DNA of 64,000 nucleotides, taken from contig JAAYLX010000027.1 of NCBI GenBank assembly GCA_012521705.1, forward strand, positions 62,001-126,000, read 5' to 3'. Origin of the DNA: Clostridiaceae bacterium. Lineage in GTDB: Bacteria; Bacillota; Clostridia; DSM-8532. The position numbers and the translations under genes were made by a program. The notes beneath the pieces were generated by a model. It did not search any database. It was given only the letters and a program-made list of their open reading frames with translations, and had not been told where the DNA came from. This document shows positions 46,492 through 54,870 of this stretch, piece after piece. Within the stretch, counting starts at the first letter, position 1. Every line of letters begins with the position of its first letter.

Positions 46492-47274
46492 CTACCTTTC
46501 CGAAACTGCTTTCCAACGCCAGTAAATTGCTGCTGCCACCCATGAGCGAGGTACTATTTTACCGAGCAGGGAAAGAATCCTGTTTAGTTTACCAGGAACA
46601 TACAGGCTTTTTCCTGCAAGTGCACGGTCAATTGTATTTCGTGCAACAGCATCCAGAGAATTTGTGGTTGCATCTCCCCAGAAGCCTTGGGCTAATATGC
46701 TGGACATGGTCTCCTGTGTTGTCACCATTCCACCAGGGCAAAGGGTCAGCACGTTAATATGCTCTTTTTTAAGTTCCTGACGAAGTGAAATTGCAAAATC
46801 AAGCAGGAAACGTTTTGATGCAGCGTATGTCGCTTTTATGGGCATTGGAAACATCGATGCCAGACTGGACACAAATACAATGGTAAAGGGCTTTCCAATT
46901 CTGCGTCGCTTTATGATGGCGTGAGTGATTCTCAGTGTTGCTGCATTGTTCAGTAAAACTATTTTTACAATCTTCTCCCTGTCACGGCCCATAAATTCAC
47001 CCTCATAATCAAGGCCAGCCACGTTTATGAGCATATCAAAACGAATTCCATGTTTATCTATAACATCAAGCATCTTATCCACGCTTTCAGGGTTTGTAAG
47101 ATCGCAGGCTATTGTTGCAACAGTAACATCAAATTGTCTTTCAAGGCCGCGCTTTAAACACAGCAAGCCATCCTCATTTATATCAGTCAAAAGAAGATTA
47201 TATCCGCGGCTTGCACATTCGTTGGCAAATGCACGGCCAAGGCCTCCGGCTGCTCCGGTAATCATTACGTTCAT
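46492..47274 (-). CDS. short-chain dehydrogenase/reductase (second of pair)
   Basis: About 260 residues. NAD(P)-binding MITGAAGGLGRAFANE at the N-terminus, LINVAG near residue 85, catalytic Ser in FVSSLASMFP, and YAASK with the Tyr-Lys pair near residue 155. The C-terminus is basic and Trp-rich (WVAAAIYWRWK), possibly a membrane contact. The ATG at 47274 overlaps the stop of the upstream dehydrogenase (ATGA) and has AAGGTGG upstream. Substrate unknown. Confidence 0.85.
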   Translation of the reverse strand: MNVMITGAAGGLGRAFANECASRGYNLLLTDINEDGLLCLKRGLERQFDVTVATIACDLTNPESVDKMLDVIDKHGIRFDMLINVAGLDYEGEFMGRDREKIVKIVLLNNAATLRITHAIIKRRRIGKPFTIVFVSSLASMFPMPIKATYAASKRFLLDFAISLRQELKKEHINVLTLCPGGMVTTQETMSSILAQGFWGDATTNSLDAVARNTIDRALAGKSLYVPGKLNRILSLLGKIVPRSWVAAAIYWRWKAVSER

Positions 47275-48131
47275 AACGATTCCACCTTTCCATAATGGAT
47301 ACCGCAAAGGCGCTCGCTAAGTTCGAAGAGGCGGTCTGCGTTTTCGCTTGTTACCTCTCTGCTGTACTTCTTCTCCTTGCAAAGATAATAGTATAGTCCT
47401 TCAGGTGTATTTTCCCTGTCACACAAAAATGCATAGGTTTTCGCGGGAACATCGGGTGTTACGCCATATCTCTTTCTGAGCGACCAAATAAAATTGACGA
47501 TGCCGCCTGTTTCCTTGTTTCCTATTTCTGTGTTTACCAGTCCCGGATCAACTACGTATGCGCGGATTCCTGAGGCATTATATCGGTCATTCAGCCCTTT
47601 GGCAAAGAGAATATTGCAAAGTTTTGACTGTTTGTATGCTGTGAGCGGATTATACCTTCGATACAACATTATATTGTCCCAGCGGACTTTAATACCCTTA
47701 TGTGATTCGCTTCCTGTCATTATTACGCGGCCCGGAGCTTTTATCAGAGCCGGAAGAAGCTTATAGGTCAGCAAAAATCCTGCCAGGTGGTTAAGTGCAA
47801 ATTGCTGTTCGTAACCTTCTTCAGTAGTCATATACCAGCTTCGGACACATCCTGCGTTGTTTATAAGAGCATATAGCTTGCCATCGCATTTATCATTTAG
47901 ATAGGATGTTATTTCTTCAGAAATCCTAATAACTTCGCGTTGCTGCATCAAGTCAGCCACAAAGTATTCAATTTGGGCATCCGGGTTTTCGGACAGTATC
48001 TTCTCTTTGGCTCTTATGCAATTGGCCTCATTACGGCCAACAACAAGGAGAGTAAACCCTTGAAGTGCTAATATACGTGCAGTCTCCAGTCCAATACCTG
48101 AAGAAGCGCCGGTAATAACTATGGTATCCAT
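47271..48131 (-). CDS. short-chain dehydrogenase/reductase (first of pair)
   Basis: A 286-residue SDR with IVITGASSGIGLETAR at the N-terminus, ALINNAGCV near residue 90, GSESH with the catalytic Ser, and YKQSK with the Tyr-Lys pair near residue 167. It resembles retinol dehydrogenase/protochlorophyllide reductase-like SDRs in layout (long NNAG-to-YxxxK spacing); the substrate is unknown. It starts 15 bases after the HAAS gene and is translationally coupled to a second SDR. Confidence 0.85.
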   Translation of the reverse strand: MDTIVITGASSGIGLETARILALQGFTLLVVGRNEANCIRAKEKILSENPDAQIEYFVADLMQQREVIRISEEITSYLNDKCDGKLYALINNAGCVRSWYMTTEEGYEQQFALNHLAGFLLTYKLLPALIKAPGRVIMTGSESHKGIKVRWDNIMLYRRYNPLTAYKQSKLCNILFAKGLNDRYNASGIRAYVVDPGLVNTEIGNKETGGIVNFIWSLRKRYGVTPDVPAKTYAFLCDRENTPEGLYYYLCKEKKYSREVTSENADRLFELSERLCGIHYGKVESL

Positions 48132-48146
48132 TTTTTACCTCCCGCA

Positions 48147-48878
48147 TCACTTGACCGCATTGTATCCAAACCAGCCCCATTCATGCCAGAACTCCAGAGA
48201 GCCGGATAGAATCATGGACAGTATCATGCCAAGGACAAAGCAAGTAGTAAAAAGAATCAATGAAATCATTGCAACCGTGCGAATACGTCTGTTGGTTTTG
48301 GCAGGCAACCGCGGATAAATGCCAAGGGAAGGGAGCACCGCATTTCCGGAAGCTGCAGCTATTGTGTTTTTATGGAACCGGCCGTATGACCGCATGAGCT
48401 GCCTGATGAATGCTGCGAAATAAATACAGCCTACGGTGGTCAGTACAAAAAGTGCCGTGAGGGATAGAGCGAACACTATCGCGGGTACGTATGGCATGGG
48501 CGGAATCAGCGACCAGGGACTTGAGCCAATGGATAAGCATACCGCAGCTACCGCGTTGCAAACAGCAAAGGCTGCCATAATTATCTCCCAGGCAAAAAGT
48601 AAAACAAAGAAAGCGCCTGCAAATATGTCAATAAAAACGAGTCCCAATACTGTAGTTACTTTCTTTCCCCCGCTTTTTATATTTTCAACATGACTTTCAA
48701 ACTGGGACGCCAGTTCCACAGGGTTGCCAAGCCTTGCGGCAATCTCCTCTTCAGAAAAGCCATCTGCCATTTTGAAGGCAAAGTGCTGTTCGTATTCACT
48801 TATTATTTCATCAGCATCGGTGATGTTGTTCTTTTTAAGTTCGTCAGCAAGTTTTGTAAGAAATTCATTTCTGGTCAT
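48147..48878 (-). CDS. HAAS/DUF1700-domain membrane protein
   Basis: About 243 residues. The N-terminal domain (residues 1-75, MTRNEFLTKLADELKKN, ADEIISEYEQHF, EEEIAARLGNPVELA) is the HAAS/DUF1700 helical domain typical of PadR partners. Several membrane segments follow between residues about 85 and 235. Family members are thought to act as membrane partners of PadR-regulated systems. The ATG at 48878 has GGAGGGTGA upstream and overlaps padR by 14 bases. Confidence 0.82.
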   Translation of the reverse strand: MTRNEFLTKLADELKKNNITDADEIISEYEQHFAFKMADGFSEEEIAARLGNPVELASQFESHVENIKSGGKKVTTVLGLVFIDIFAGAFFVLLFAWEIIMAAFAVCNAVAAVCLSIGSSPWSLIPPMPYVPAIVFALSLTALFVLTTVGCIYFAAFIRQLMRSYGRFHKNTIAAASGNAVLPSLGIYPRLPAKTNRRIRTVAMISLILFTTCFVLGMILSMILSGSLEFWHEWGWFGYNAVK

Positions 48879-49191
48879 TATTATCACCCTCCAATATTTC
48901 TGCCACCCTTTGCGCAAAATTCAGATATTCAGCACGTTCTTTTTCGTATGTTTCCCGTCCAAGGTTGGTAATTGAATAGTACTTTCGTGGAGGCCCTCCG
49001 CTTTCTTCCTGCATGTATGTTGTTACAAGTCCTTCACTTTTTAACTTTCGTAAAAGCGGGTAAACAGTGCCATCAGCTATGTCGATATGCCTTGACAAGT
49101 ATTCGGATATCTCATATCCATACCAATCCTGTTTTTTAAGAAGCGACAGCACTAAAAGTTCCAGCACGCCTTTTTTGTATTGTATATTCAC
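48865..49191 (-). CDS. PadR-family transcriptional regulator
   Basis: A 108-residue winged-helix repressor: KKGVLELLVLSLLKKQDWYGYEI, then HIDIADGTVYPLLRKLKSEGLV (recognition helix and wing) and GGPPRKYYSITNLG. A short C-terminal helix for dimerisation follows, so it is a PadR-s2 (short) type. It likely represses its own operon (HAAS, two SDRs, possibly the GGCT gene) through the palindromes over its promoter. Confidence 0.92.
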   Translation of the reverse strand: MNIQYKKGVLELLVLSLLKKQDWYGYEISEYLSRHIDIADGTVYPLLRKLKSEGLVTTYMQEESGGPPRKYYSITNLGRETYEKERAEYLNFAQRVAEILEGDNNDQK

Positions 49192-49215
49192 AGACTCCCT
49201 CCCTTGTCGTTAATA

Positions 49216-49269
49216 AGTAGAATATGTTATCTACTATTGAATTATATTCAGTAGTGTATAATATGTCAA
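49216..49269 (-). promoter_or_regulatory. PadR operon promoter with overlapping palindromic operators
   Basis: A perfect TTGACA (49264-49269) and perfect TATAAT (49241-49246) are 17 bases apart. Two overlapping inverted repeats cover the -10 and start region: AGTAGA...TCTACT at 49216-49235, and an imperfect CTACT...AGTAG repeat at 49231-49254. Their position suits autorepression by PadR. Confidence 0.78.
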
Positions 49270-49354
49270 CCCAATTAATCATTTTCTAATAAACAGGGAA
49301 TTACACCTCCATAAACGGAAGTTTTCCTGGCGTCCTGTAAACCAATTAAGTAAA

Positions 49355-49388
49355 TAAAAAACGGATGCATCTTTTTAACACATCCGCT
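49355..49388 (-). terminator. intrinsic terminator after the PNPOx-like gene
   Basis: On the minus strand CGGATG and CATCCG form a 6-bp stem with an internal GATG/CATC option, followed by six T. It closes the single-gene unit at 49482-49874. Confidence 0.75.
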
Positions 49389-49481
49389 TAAAACATACAT
49401 TACTCATTACTTATAATAATTACTTATTATTTTATCATTGTTGTTCTTCGTTGTTCTTCAATTAATATACTTCTTAAGTCA

Positions 49482-49874
49482 TTAAAACTTTATTACCTTC
49501 GGCTCCTCGGTAAATGAATAGAAGGTTGCAGTTGCATCTTCGAAGTAAAGAACTTCTGTATTGTCATCATCAGCAGAATACATAGATTGAAGTTCAGGAT
49601 AATTATCAAGCATATGCTTTTTTGCCTCCACCCTGTCATCCCTAATAAGCTTACCTGATACTCTGAGCCACTTTCCATCTTCATAGGCACAAATCTCTGC
49701 TTTGGGATTTGCCTGAAGCTGCTTTGAAACTTCCTTTACCTTGCCTGTCTGGATATAAAGTTTACCTTCGAAAATATCCACGGTACCGAATGGTCTTACT
49801 CTTGGCTGATCCCCCTCTACTGTTGCCAAATAATATGTTCCGCATTTCTTTAAAAATTCATATACTTCCTTCAT
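49482..49874 (-). CDS. pyridoxamine 5'-phosphate oxidase-like flavin/heme split-barrel protein
   Basis: A 130-residue FMN-binding split-barrel protein: YLATVEGDQPRVRPFG near the N-terminus, LYIQTGKVKEVSKQL, NPKAEICAY and WLRVSGKL in order. Proteins of this size usually bind FMN or F420 as dimers and reduce unknown substrates; true PdxH is longer. It appears monocistronic with its own terminator. Confidence 0.82.
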   Translation of the reverse strand: MKEVYEFLKKCGTYYLATVEGDQPRVRPFGTVDIFEGKLYIQTGKVKEVSKQLQANPKAEICAYEDGKWLRVSGKLIRDDRVEAKKHMLDNYPELQSMYSADDDNTEVLYFEDATATFYSFTEEPKVIKF

Positions 49875-49967
49875 ATTTATCCTCCCGTTTATCCCTTGTG
49901 CGGTGAAAAAATATCCTTCTATCCAACAGACATGATAATCAAATGCAATAATAATTTCAATCCATTC

Positions 49968-50528
49968 TTACAATTGCCAGTCGATATATGCCTGACGATT
50001 GTCATAAGGGGGGGAACCCAAACTTGCCAGCACTGAATAGTCGGGCTGGCCTACGGAATTATTTCCTGTTGTCGACATTATTGAGGTCAGTGACCGTACT
50101 TTATGAGGATATTCTATGGCTATTGTTTGTGCAATCATTCCGCCCATTGATGCACCAACAAGGTGCACACTGTCATACCCAAGAGCTTCCATGAGGCTAA
50201 CAGTGTCAGCTGCCATGTCAGACAGAGTATAAGTTACTGTGGAAAAATCACCGGATTGTATAGCCTGAAAATCCGGGACAGGTGCATCTGAAATATGAGT
50301 TGAAAGTCCGGCATCCCTGTTGTCGAATCGTATTAAATGCAAACCCCGGCTTGCCAGTTCCATGCAGAACCCTTCAGGCCAGTTAATCATTTGCGCACCA
50401 GCGCCCATAATCAGAAATACAGGCGGAAATTTCGGATCGCCGATACGCTGATAGGAAATTTTTATCCTGGAAGGGCCAACATTTTGGACACTTTCTTCAG
50501 CATGAATTTTTACATTGTTTGTTACCAT
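49968..50528 (-). pseudogene. alpha/beta hydrolase, 3'-truncated
   Basis: A 186-residue remnant of an alpha/beta hydrolase normally near 290 residues. The oxyanion region FLIMGAGAQMINWP, RFDNRDAGLS and the nucleophile elbow LVGASMGGMIAQ (Ser near residue 127) are intact, but the frame stops at YIDWQL. The downstream 90 bases show no further homologous sequence in any frame, so the lid, Asp and His of the triad are missing. A good ribosome site remains. Probably a decaying gene at the end of the ABC transporter unit. Confidence 0.72.
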
Positions 50529-50653
50529 AAAATATCCTCCTGGTATAGTATTTTTGAAATCAGAGACCTGAAGTATATTTTATAGATATTCTCAAAAATA
50601 AAAAGTCTATTAAATAATTATTCCCCATGATATGATTATAGTGGCAGGGGATA

Positions 50654-52642
50654 CTACACTTCGCGTATCATTTCAATAATACTGTTCCTTTCAAGTTTTG
50701 ACATTGAATGTCTCATTATAACCCAGGTTATGGCTGTCACGCCCAGCGCACATTGCAATTCAGGCATCCATGGAATCGCATATTCCAGTTTTACCGGTAA
50801 ATCAAATGCACGATATAACAAATATGACCCGAGAATCCCAAGAGGAACCCCAATACAAAGGGATTTTATTGAGCATAACACACTTTCAAGATTCAGCATT
50901 CTTTTTAGTCCTTCCGGTGTTATACCCACGCTTTGCAAAACTGCAAATTCGCGGACACGGGAGCGAGTATTGGTGGATATGGTACTGATTACATTTGTAA
51001 GCCCAATAAGAGTCAACATTGTGATGAAGCCATATATAAACACCATGATAAGTCGGCTTATATCTCGGACTTCAAAAGGAATGTCCTCCATATTTTTTAC
51101 TTCTATATATTCAGAGTTGCCTTCAAAATTAATAAAATTGTGTAATATCTCATTTGCATACTCTGAAAATCCCTCCGCATCCCTTGTTTCCACAAACCAT
51201 ATATAGCGTGTAGCATTAAGCTCAGGAACTATTACTGTTACATTGCCCACATAAGTTGCCGCAATCTCGTTGGGCACATTACGGATATCAAGTTCCCCGG
51301 CCATAGGCAATTCAATTATTGAATTATCGCCCGAATTGGATAAGCTCAAAGTTTCCGGTATGGCCAAAAATGGTTCAAATATGGATTTCCCTTCACCTTT
51401 ACCACCAGGTATTCGTGCGTAATTTACAAGAATATTGGAGCCGGGTGTAACTCCTGCTAACTTACATAGCTTTCCATAATTCTCTTTATCAGTTGTTAAT
51501 AAGGTGACCGGTAGATAATAGCCTTTTTTATCCGGAAAATATTCGTTGGAGTTGAAAAATTCAAGCATTTCATTAGTCATTACTTCTTCTGGTATAACTG
51601 TTTTGTATGAGTTGAAACCACCTTTTAGCACATCATCGCCCACTCCAAACACAGTCGTTCCTGGATACTCACGGAATTTCAGAGTAATTTCATCCGCAAT
51701 ATCGCTGCTGAGCTTAGAATACTTTTGCACATTATTCTCACTGCTTTCCCTGTCATTCTCTGATTTGTCCGGAGGTAAAAATGTGCACACAACATTTGCG
51801 TTTTCTACTCCGGGGTAATACAATCGTGTAACTTCTTTATATTGATCGCCGAAATAGCCTGCGACAATAAACAGCGTAATGCTTGCTGCAAGTGACACAG
51901 CTGTTGCGCGGAAGTTCCGGCTGTTTCTTTTTAGTGATTTATAGGCAAGCGTACCTTCAAAGCCAAACAGTTTTCCAATCAGCCGTCCTCCCCGGATATT
52001 CTTGGCCTTTATTTTAACCTCACCTGTTCCCCGTATTGCCTCAATTGCAGACATGCCTGAAGCCTTTAGGGCAGGAATCCATGCCGACAACCAAACTGTG
52101 AAAAACGATAAAACTATCGAAATTAATATCGCCTGCCAGGCAACAATAAAATCAAAGTTTATCTGAAAGGTATTCCTTCTGTTTGCTGCCGCCAGAAGAT
52201 TATCAATAATCTGTATGCCAACATAATTAACAAATATTCCAATCACGATACCTGCGGGTATTGCAAGCATTGCAAGCAACAATCCTTCAAATAAGATTAT
52301 CTGTGCAATTTGCCTTTTTTCAGCACCAACGCTTTTCAGAATGCCGAATTGCCTGATACGCTCTCCGGCGCTGACTCGGAATGAGTTGGAGACGACTATG
52401 ATGCAAGCTGCAATGATTATGGAACCTATGACAGCACCCAGGCCAAAAAGAATCTCGTTATACATAGAGCTATAATAACGGCTCCCGCCTACCAATCCCT
52501 TGAACATGACATCAGCGCTTGTAACAAAACCCGAAACAGCAGTTATCATTGCCGTTGACAGAACTATCCCGGCAATAGTCCAGAAGGTACGGCTCCGGTT
52601 TATTCTTAATTGGCTGTACGCCAAACTTAGAGTTAACTTCAT
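50654..52642 (-). CDS. FtsX-type ABC transporter permease
   Basis: A 662-residue membrane protein with two FtsX cores. The first has membrane segments near residues 20-40, 65-90, 113-145 and 170-195 with an FGILKSVGAEKRQIAQII block. A soluble extracellular domain lies between about residues 275 and 530. The second core has FAVLQSVGITPEGLKRML followed by the last membrane segments. This is the layout of MacB/BceB-like exporters. It overlaps the ATPase gene stop by 4 bases. Context with a VanRS-like system and a carboxypeptidase suggests defence against cell-wall-active peptides (inference). Confidence 0.86.
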   Translation of the reverse strand: MKLTLSLAYSQLRINRSRTFWTIAGIVLSTAMITAVSGFVTSADVMFKGLVGGSRYYSSMYNEILFGLGAVIGSIIIAACIIVVSNSFRVSAGERIRQFGILKSVGAEKRQIAQIILFEGLLLAMLAIPAGIVIGIFVNYVGIQIIDNLLAAANRRNTFQINFDFIVAWQAILISIVLSFFTVWLSAWIPALKASGMSAIEAIRGTGEVKIKAKNIRGGRLIGKLFGFEGTLAYKSLKRNSRNFRATAVSLAASITLFIVAGYFGDQYKEVTRLYYPGVENANVVCTFLPPDKSENDRESSENNVQKYSKLSSDIADEITLKFREYPGTTVFGVGDDVLKGGFNSYKTVIPEEVMTNEMLEFFNSNEYFPDKKGYYLPVTLLTTDKENYGKLCKLAGVTPGSNILVNYARIPGGKGEGKSIFEPFLAIPETLSLSNSGDNSIIELPMAGELDIRNVPNEIAATYVGNVTVIVPELNATRYIWFVETRDAEGFSEYANEILHNFINFEGNSEYIEVKNMEDIPFEVRDISRLIMVFIYGFITMLTLIGLTNVISTISTNTRSRVREFAVLQSVGITPEGLKRMLNLESVLCSIKSLCIGVPLGILGSYLLYRAFDLPVKLEYAIPWMPELQCALGVTAITWVIMRHSMSKLERNSIIEMIREV

Positions 52643-53322
52643 TTTAAAACCACCTCATCCCTGGCGATTCGTCCATCGCTGATTGTTATAACCCGGTCGG
52701 CCTGTTTTGCTATGTTTTCATCATGGGTGATAACAATCAATGTCTGCTTGAATGCCTTATTTGACAGTTTCAAAAGGTTTATTATTTCTCTGCTTGCTTT
52801 ACTGTCAAGGTTTCCTGTTGGTTCGTCCGCAAGAATGAGCGCGGGATTATTTATCAATGCCCTTCCTAAAGCCACACGCTGCTGCTGTCCCCCTGACAGC
52901 TCATTGGGCAAGTGATTCGCCCTGTCAGTAAGTCCGATCGTCTCAAGTATTATCTTAAGTCTTTTTATGTCCGGTTTGCGATTATCCAAAAGACACGGTA
53001 ACAGAATGTTCTCTTCCGCAGTAAGTGTCGGGATCAGGTTGTAAAACTGATAAACAATCCCTATGTGGCGGCGCCGAAAAACCGCAAGTTCGCTTTCGTT
53101 TAGCTTAAAAATCTCGTTTCCTTCTATTTCAACGCCGCCCGACGTGGGGCGGTCAACACCGCCCATTAAGTGCATAAGCGTTGATTTCCCTGAACCCGAT
53201 GCACCTATAATTGCAATAAATTCACCTCTATCCACGCTGAAACTCACACCGTCCAAAGCTGTGACGGTAGTGTTACCTTTGCCATATATCCTGGTCAAAT
53301 TCCGGACTTTCAGAATTGACAT
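52639..53322 (-). CDS. ABC transporter ATP-binding protein (LolD/MacB type)
   Basis: A 227-residue ATPase with Walker A IGASGSGKSTLMHLMGG near residue 37, the Q-loop region YQFYNLIPTLTAEENI, signature LSGGQQQRVALGRAL, Walker B LILADEPTGNLD and the H-loop ITHD. It pairs with the following permease. GAGGTGGGGAAAG precedes the ATG. A terminator-like hairpin and a TAAGAA triple repeat lie upstream, so its expression is probably controlled by the neighbouring response regulator. Confidence 0.93.
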   Translation of the reverse strand: MSILKVRNLTRIYGKGNTTVTALDGVSFSVDRGEFIAIIGASGSGKSTLMHLMGGVDRPTSGGVEIEGNEIFKLNESELAVFRRRHIGIVYQFYNLIPTLTAEENILLPCLLDNRKPDIKRLKIILETIGLTDRANHLPNELSGGQQQRVALGRALINNPALILADEPTGNLDSKASREIINLLKLSNKAFKQTLIVITHDENIAKQADRVITISDGRIARDEVVLK

Positions 53323-53397
53323 ACTTTCCCCACCTCTTTTTCTTTAAATGAGTAACACTTTATTTCCTTGATGAAAAATAACAGCAAGGCCATCTAA

Positions 53398-53453
53398 AAA
53401 AAATAAAAAGCCCGCCAGACAAGACAATTTCATCTTATCGAAATCAGGCAGGC
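53398..53453 (-). terminator. terminator between carboxypeptidase and ABC transporter
   Basis: On the minus strand GCCTGCC pairs with GGCGGGC (one G-T pair), with an inner TTTC/GAAA stem, followed by five T, A and eight T. It lies downstream of the carboxypeptidase but also between the TAAGAA box at 53468 and the ABC gene, so transcripts starting at that box would have to pass it. Confidence 0.78.
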
Positions 53454-53467
53454 AATGTTTGAAATTA

Positions 53468-53495
53468 AACTTATCAATTTCTTAAAAAATTCTTA
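53468..53495 (-). promoter_or_regulatory. triple TAAGAA box upstream of the ABC transporter
   Basis: Minus strand: TAAGAA (53490-53495), TAAGAA (53479-53484) and TAAGTT (53468-53473), each separated by 5 bases, giving an 11-bp period on one helix face. The same array occurs before the carboxypeptidase and response-regulator genes. This is the usual form of an OmpR-family binding site. Confidence 0.7.
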
Positions 53496-53506
53496 TGATG
53501 GACTTA

Positions 53507-54475
53507 TCATTTTCTTATGCTGTTGTATACGGTTATTGCATCTGTAATATTATACTGTTCCGAATAGTGATCTCCTTTTGCGCCGGCAGTTATAAGAATG
53601 TATTCCTGCCCATCCACTTTGGCAAGACTTGCAAGGCACAGGCCGGCTTCATCGGTATATCCGGTTTTCCCTCCCAGGATTTCACCTGCAATAATATTTC
53701 TGTCACCAAGACCTTCATACATGGTACTATAGAAAGTTATCCCGATAGGGTGCTGAATGGTTGGGGGTACAAAATACCGGAATGTAGTGAAAATTTCACG
53801 GAAAATATCATTTTTTAAAGCGTTTGTCAAAAGAACAGCCAGATCTTTGACTGTAGTGTAATGATTTTCATTATGAAGGCCTGTGCAATTTTCGAAATGA
53901 GTATCTTTCATTCCAAGGTCTTCAGCCTTTTGATTCATTAACTTTACAAAATTTCGCTCTGAACCAGCGATATAATCTGCAAGCCCAATACAGCTCTCCG
54001 CTCCACTTGGAAGCATTACACCGTATAGAAGGTCGATAGCCCTTACCTCTTCCCCCGGAAGAAAACCTGCCATTGATGCATCTTCTTCATACAACCCCTC
54101 AAAAATCGAGCTGGTAAGTTTAATTTTTTCATCAAGATCATGTAAATTCTCTATGGCAACCAAAGTGGTCATAATTTTTGTCAACGAAGCAGGATAAATT
54201 CTATCTTCGCTGTTTTTTTCCATCAAAACAGTATTATTTTTTAACCTTATTAAAACAGCATTGGAGCTGTACAGCTTACCTGAAGATAAAGCACCTGCGA
54301 TATCAAGTTCTGTTTCAGGTGGAACAGTCACTATTGAATCGTTATTTTTTTTCTCAAAAATTTTTAGTTTTAATGTAATGAGGGATTTATAAATTAAAGA
54401 AGCAATGGCAATCGTAATAAGAATTTTACCTAATATACATATTACAGACTTTTTCCTTCTTATTTTCTGCACCAT
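53507..54475 (-). CDS. D-alanyl-D-alanine carboxypeptidase (S11 family, membrane-anchored)
   Basis: About 322 residues. One N-terminal membrane segment (residues about 14-35) precedes the S11 penicillin-binding domain: catalytic SLTK in YPASLTKIMTT, SGAES in place of the usual SGN, and KTG in GGKTGYTDEAG. It trims the terminal D-Ala of peptidoglycan stems. The ATG at 54475 has AAGGAG upstream. It lies beside a VanRS-like system, as vanY-type and dac genes do in glycopeptide resistance clusters, but no D-Ala-D-Lac/Ser ligase is present. Confidence 0.88.
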   Translation of the reverse strand: MVQKIRRKKSVICILGKILITIAIASLIYKSLITLKLKIFEKKNNDSIVTVPPETELDIAGALSSGKLYSSNAVLIRLKNNTVLMEKNSEDRIYPASLTKIMTTLVAIENLHDLDEKIKLTSSIFEGLYEEDASMAGFLPGEEVRAIDLLYGVMLPSGAESCIGLADYIAGSERNFVKLMNQKAEDLGMKDTHFENCTGLHNENHYTTVKDLAVLLTNALKNDIFREIFTTFRYFVPPTIQHPIGITFYSTMYEGLGDRNIIAGEILGGKTGYTDEAGLCLASLAKVDGQEYILITAGAKGDHYSEQYNITDAITVYNSIRK

Positions 54476-54543
54476 AAAAAACAGCTCCTTATTTCGTGAT
54501 GATTTATATTCAATCACAAAACAAGGAACCATATTTAAATTCC

Positions 54544-54571
54544 ATCTTATAAACTTCTTAAGATTTTCTTA
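54544..54571 (-). promoter_or_regulatory. triple TAAGAA box upstream of the carboxypeptidase
   Basis: Minus strand: TAAGAA (54566-54571), TAAGAA (54555-54560) and TAAGAT (54544-54549), each separated by 5 bases. It lies 69-97 bases before the start codon, almost the same distance as the box before the response regulator. Confidence 0.75.
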
Positions 54572-54724
54572 TTTCAATAAATCACTGCATGATTTATATA
54601 TTGGGGCATTTCGATCATTTAATTACCAATAATAGTAAACAAACAAAAAACAGGGCATGATACCCTGATGTGAATTATCAGTCGCATTTAACGGTAGCGA
54701 AACACCTCGTATTATTTCTTTTTT

Positions 54725-54791
54725 AGCTCCCACTCACGGTAGGGTACACCGCTTTTTTAGCTCCCACTTACGGTAGGGTACACCGCTTTTT
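54725..54791. repeat. 34-bp tandem repeat
   Basis: Two consecutive copies of a 34-base unit starting AGCTCCCACT and ending in CACCGC plus a T-run differ at one base (C or T at unit position 11). Part of a third resemblance (ACGGTAGCGA) is at 54691. It lies in the 395-base gap between the histidine kinase and the carboxypeptidase. Origin and role are unknown; the remainder of the gap is AT-rich. Confidence 0.75.
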
Positions 54792-54870
54792 GAATTTATA
54801 TTAATTATAACTCAGATAAAACTGCAATTGCAAGCTCAAATCAGGCGTGGCGATTTTGTAATTTTCGCGT

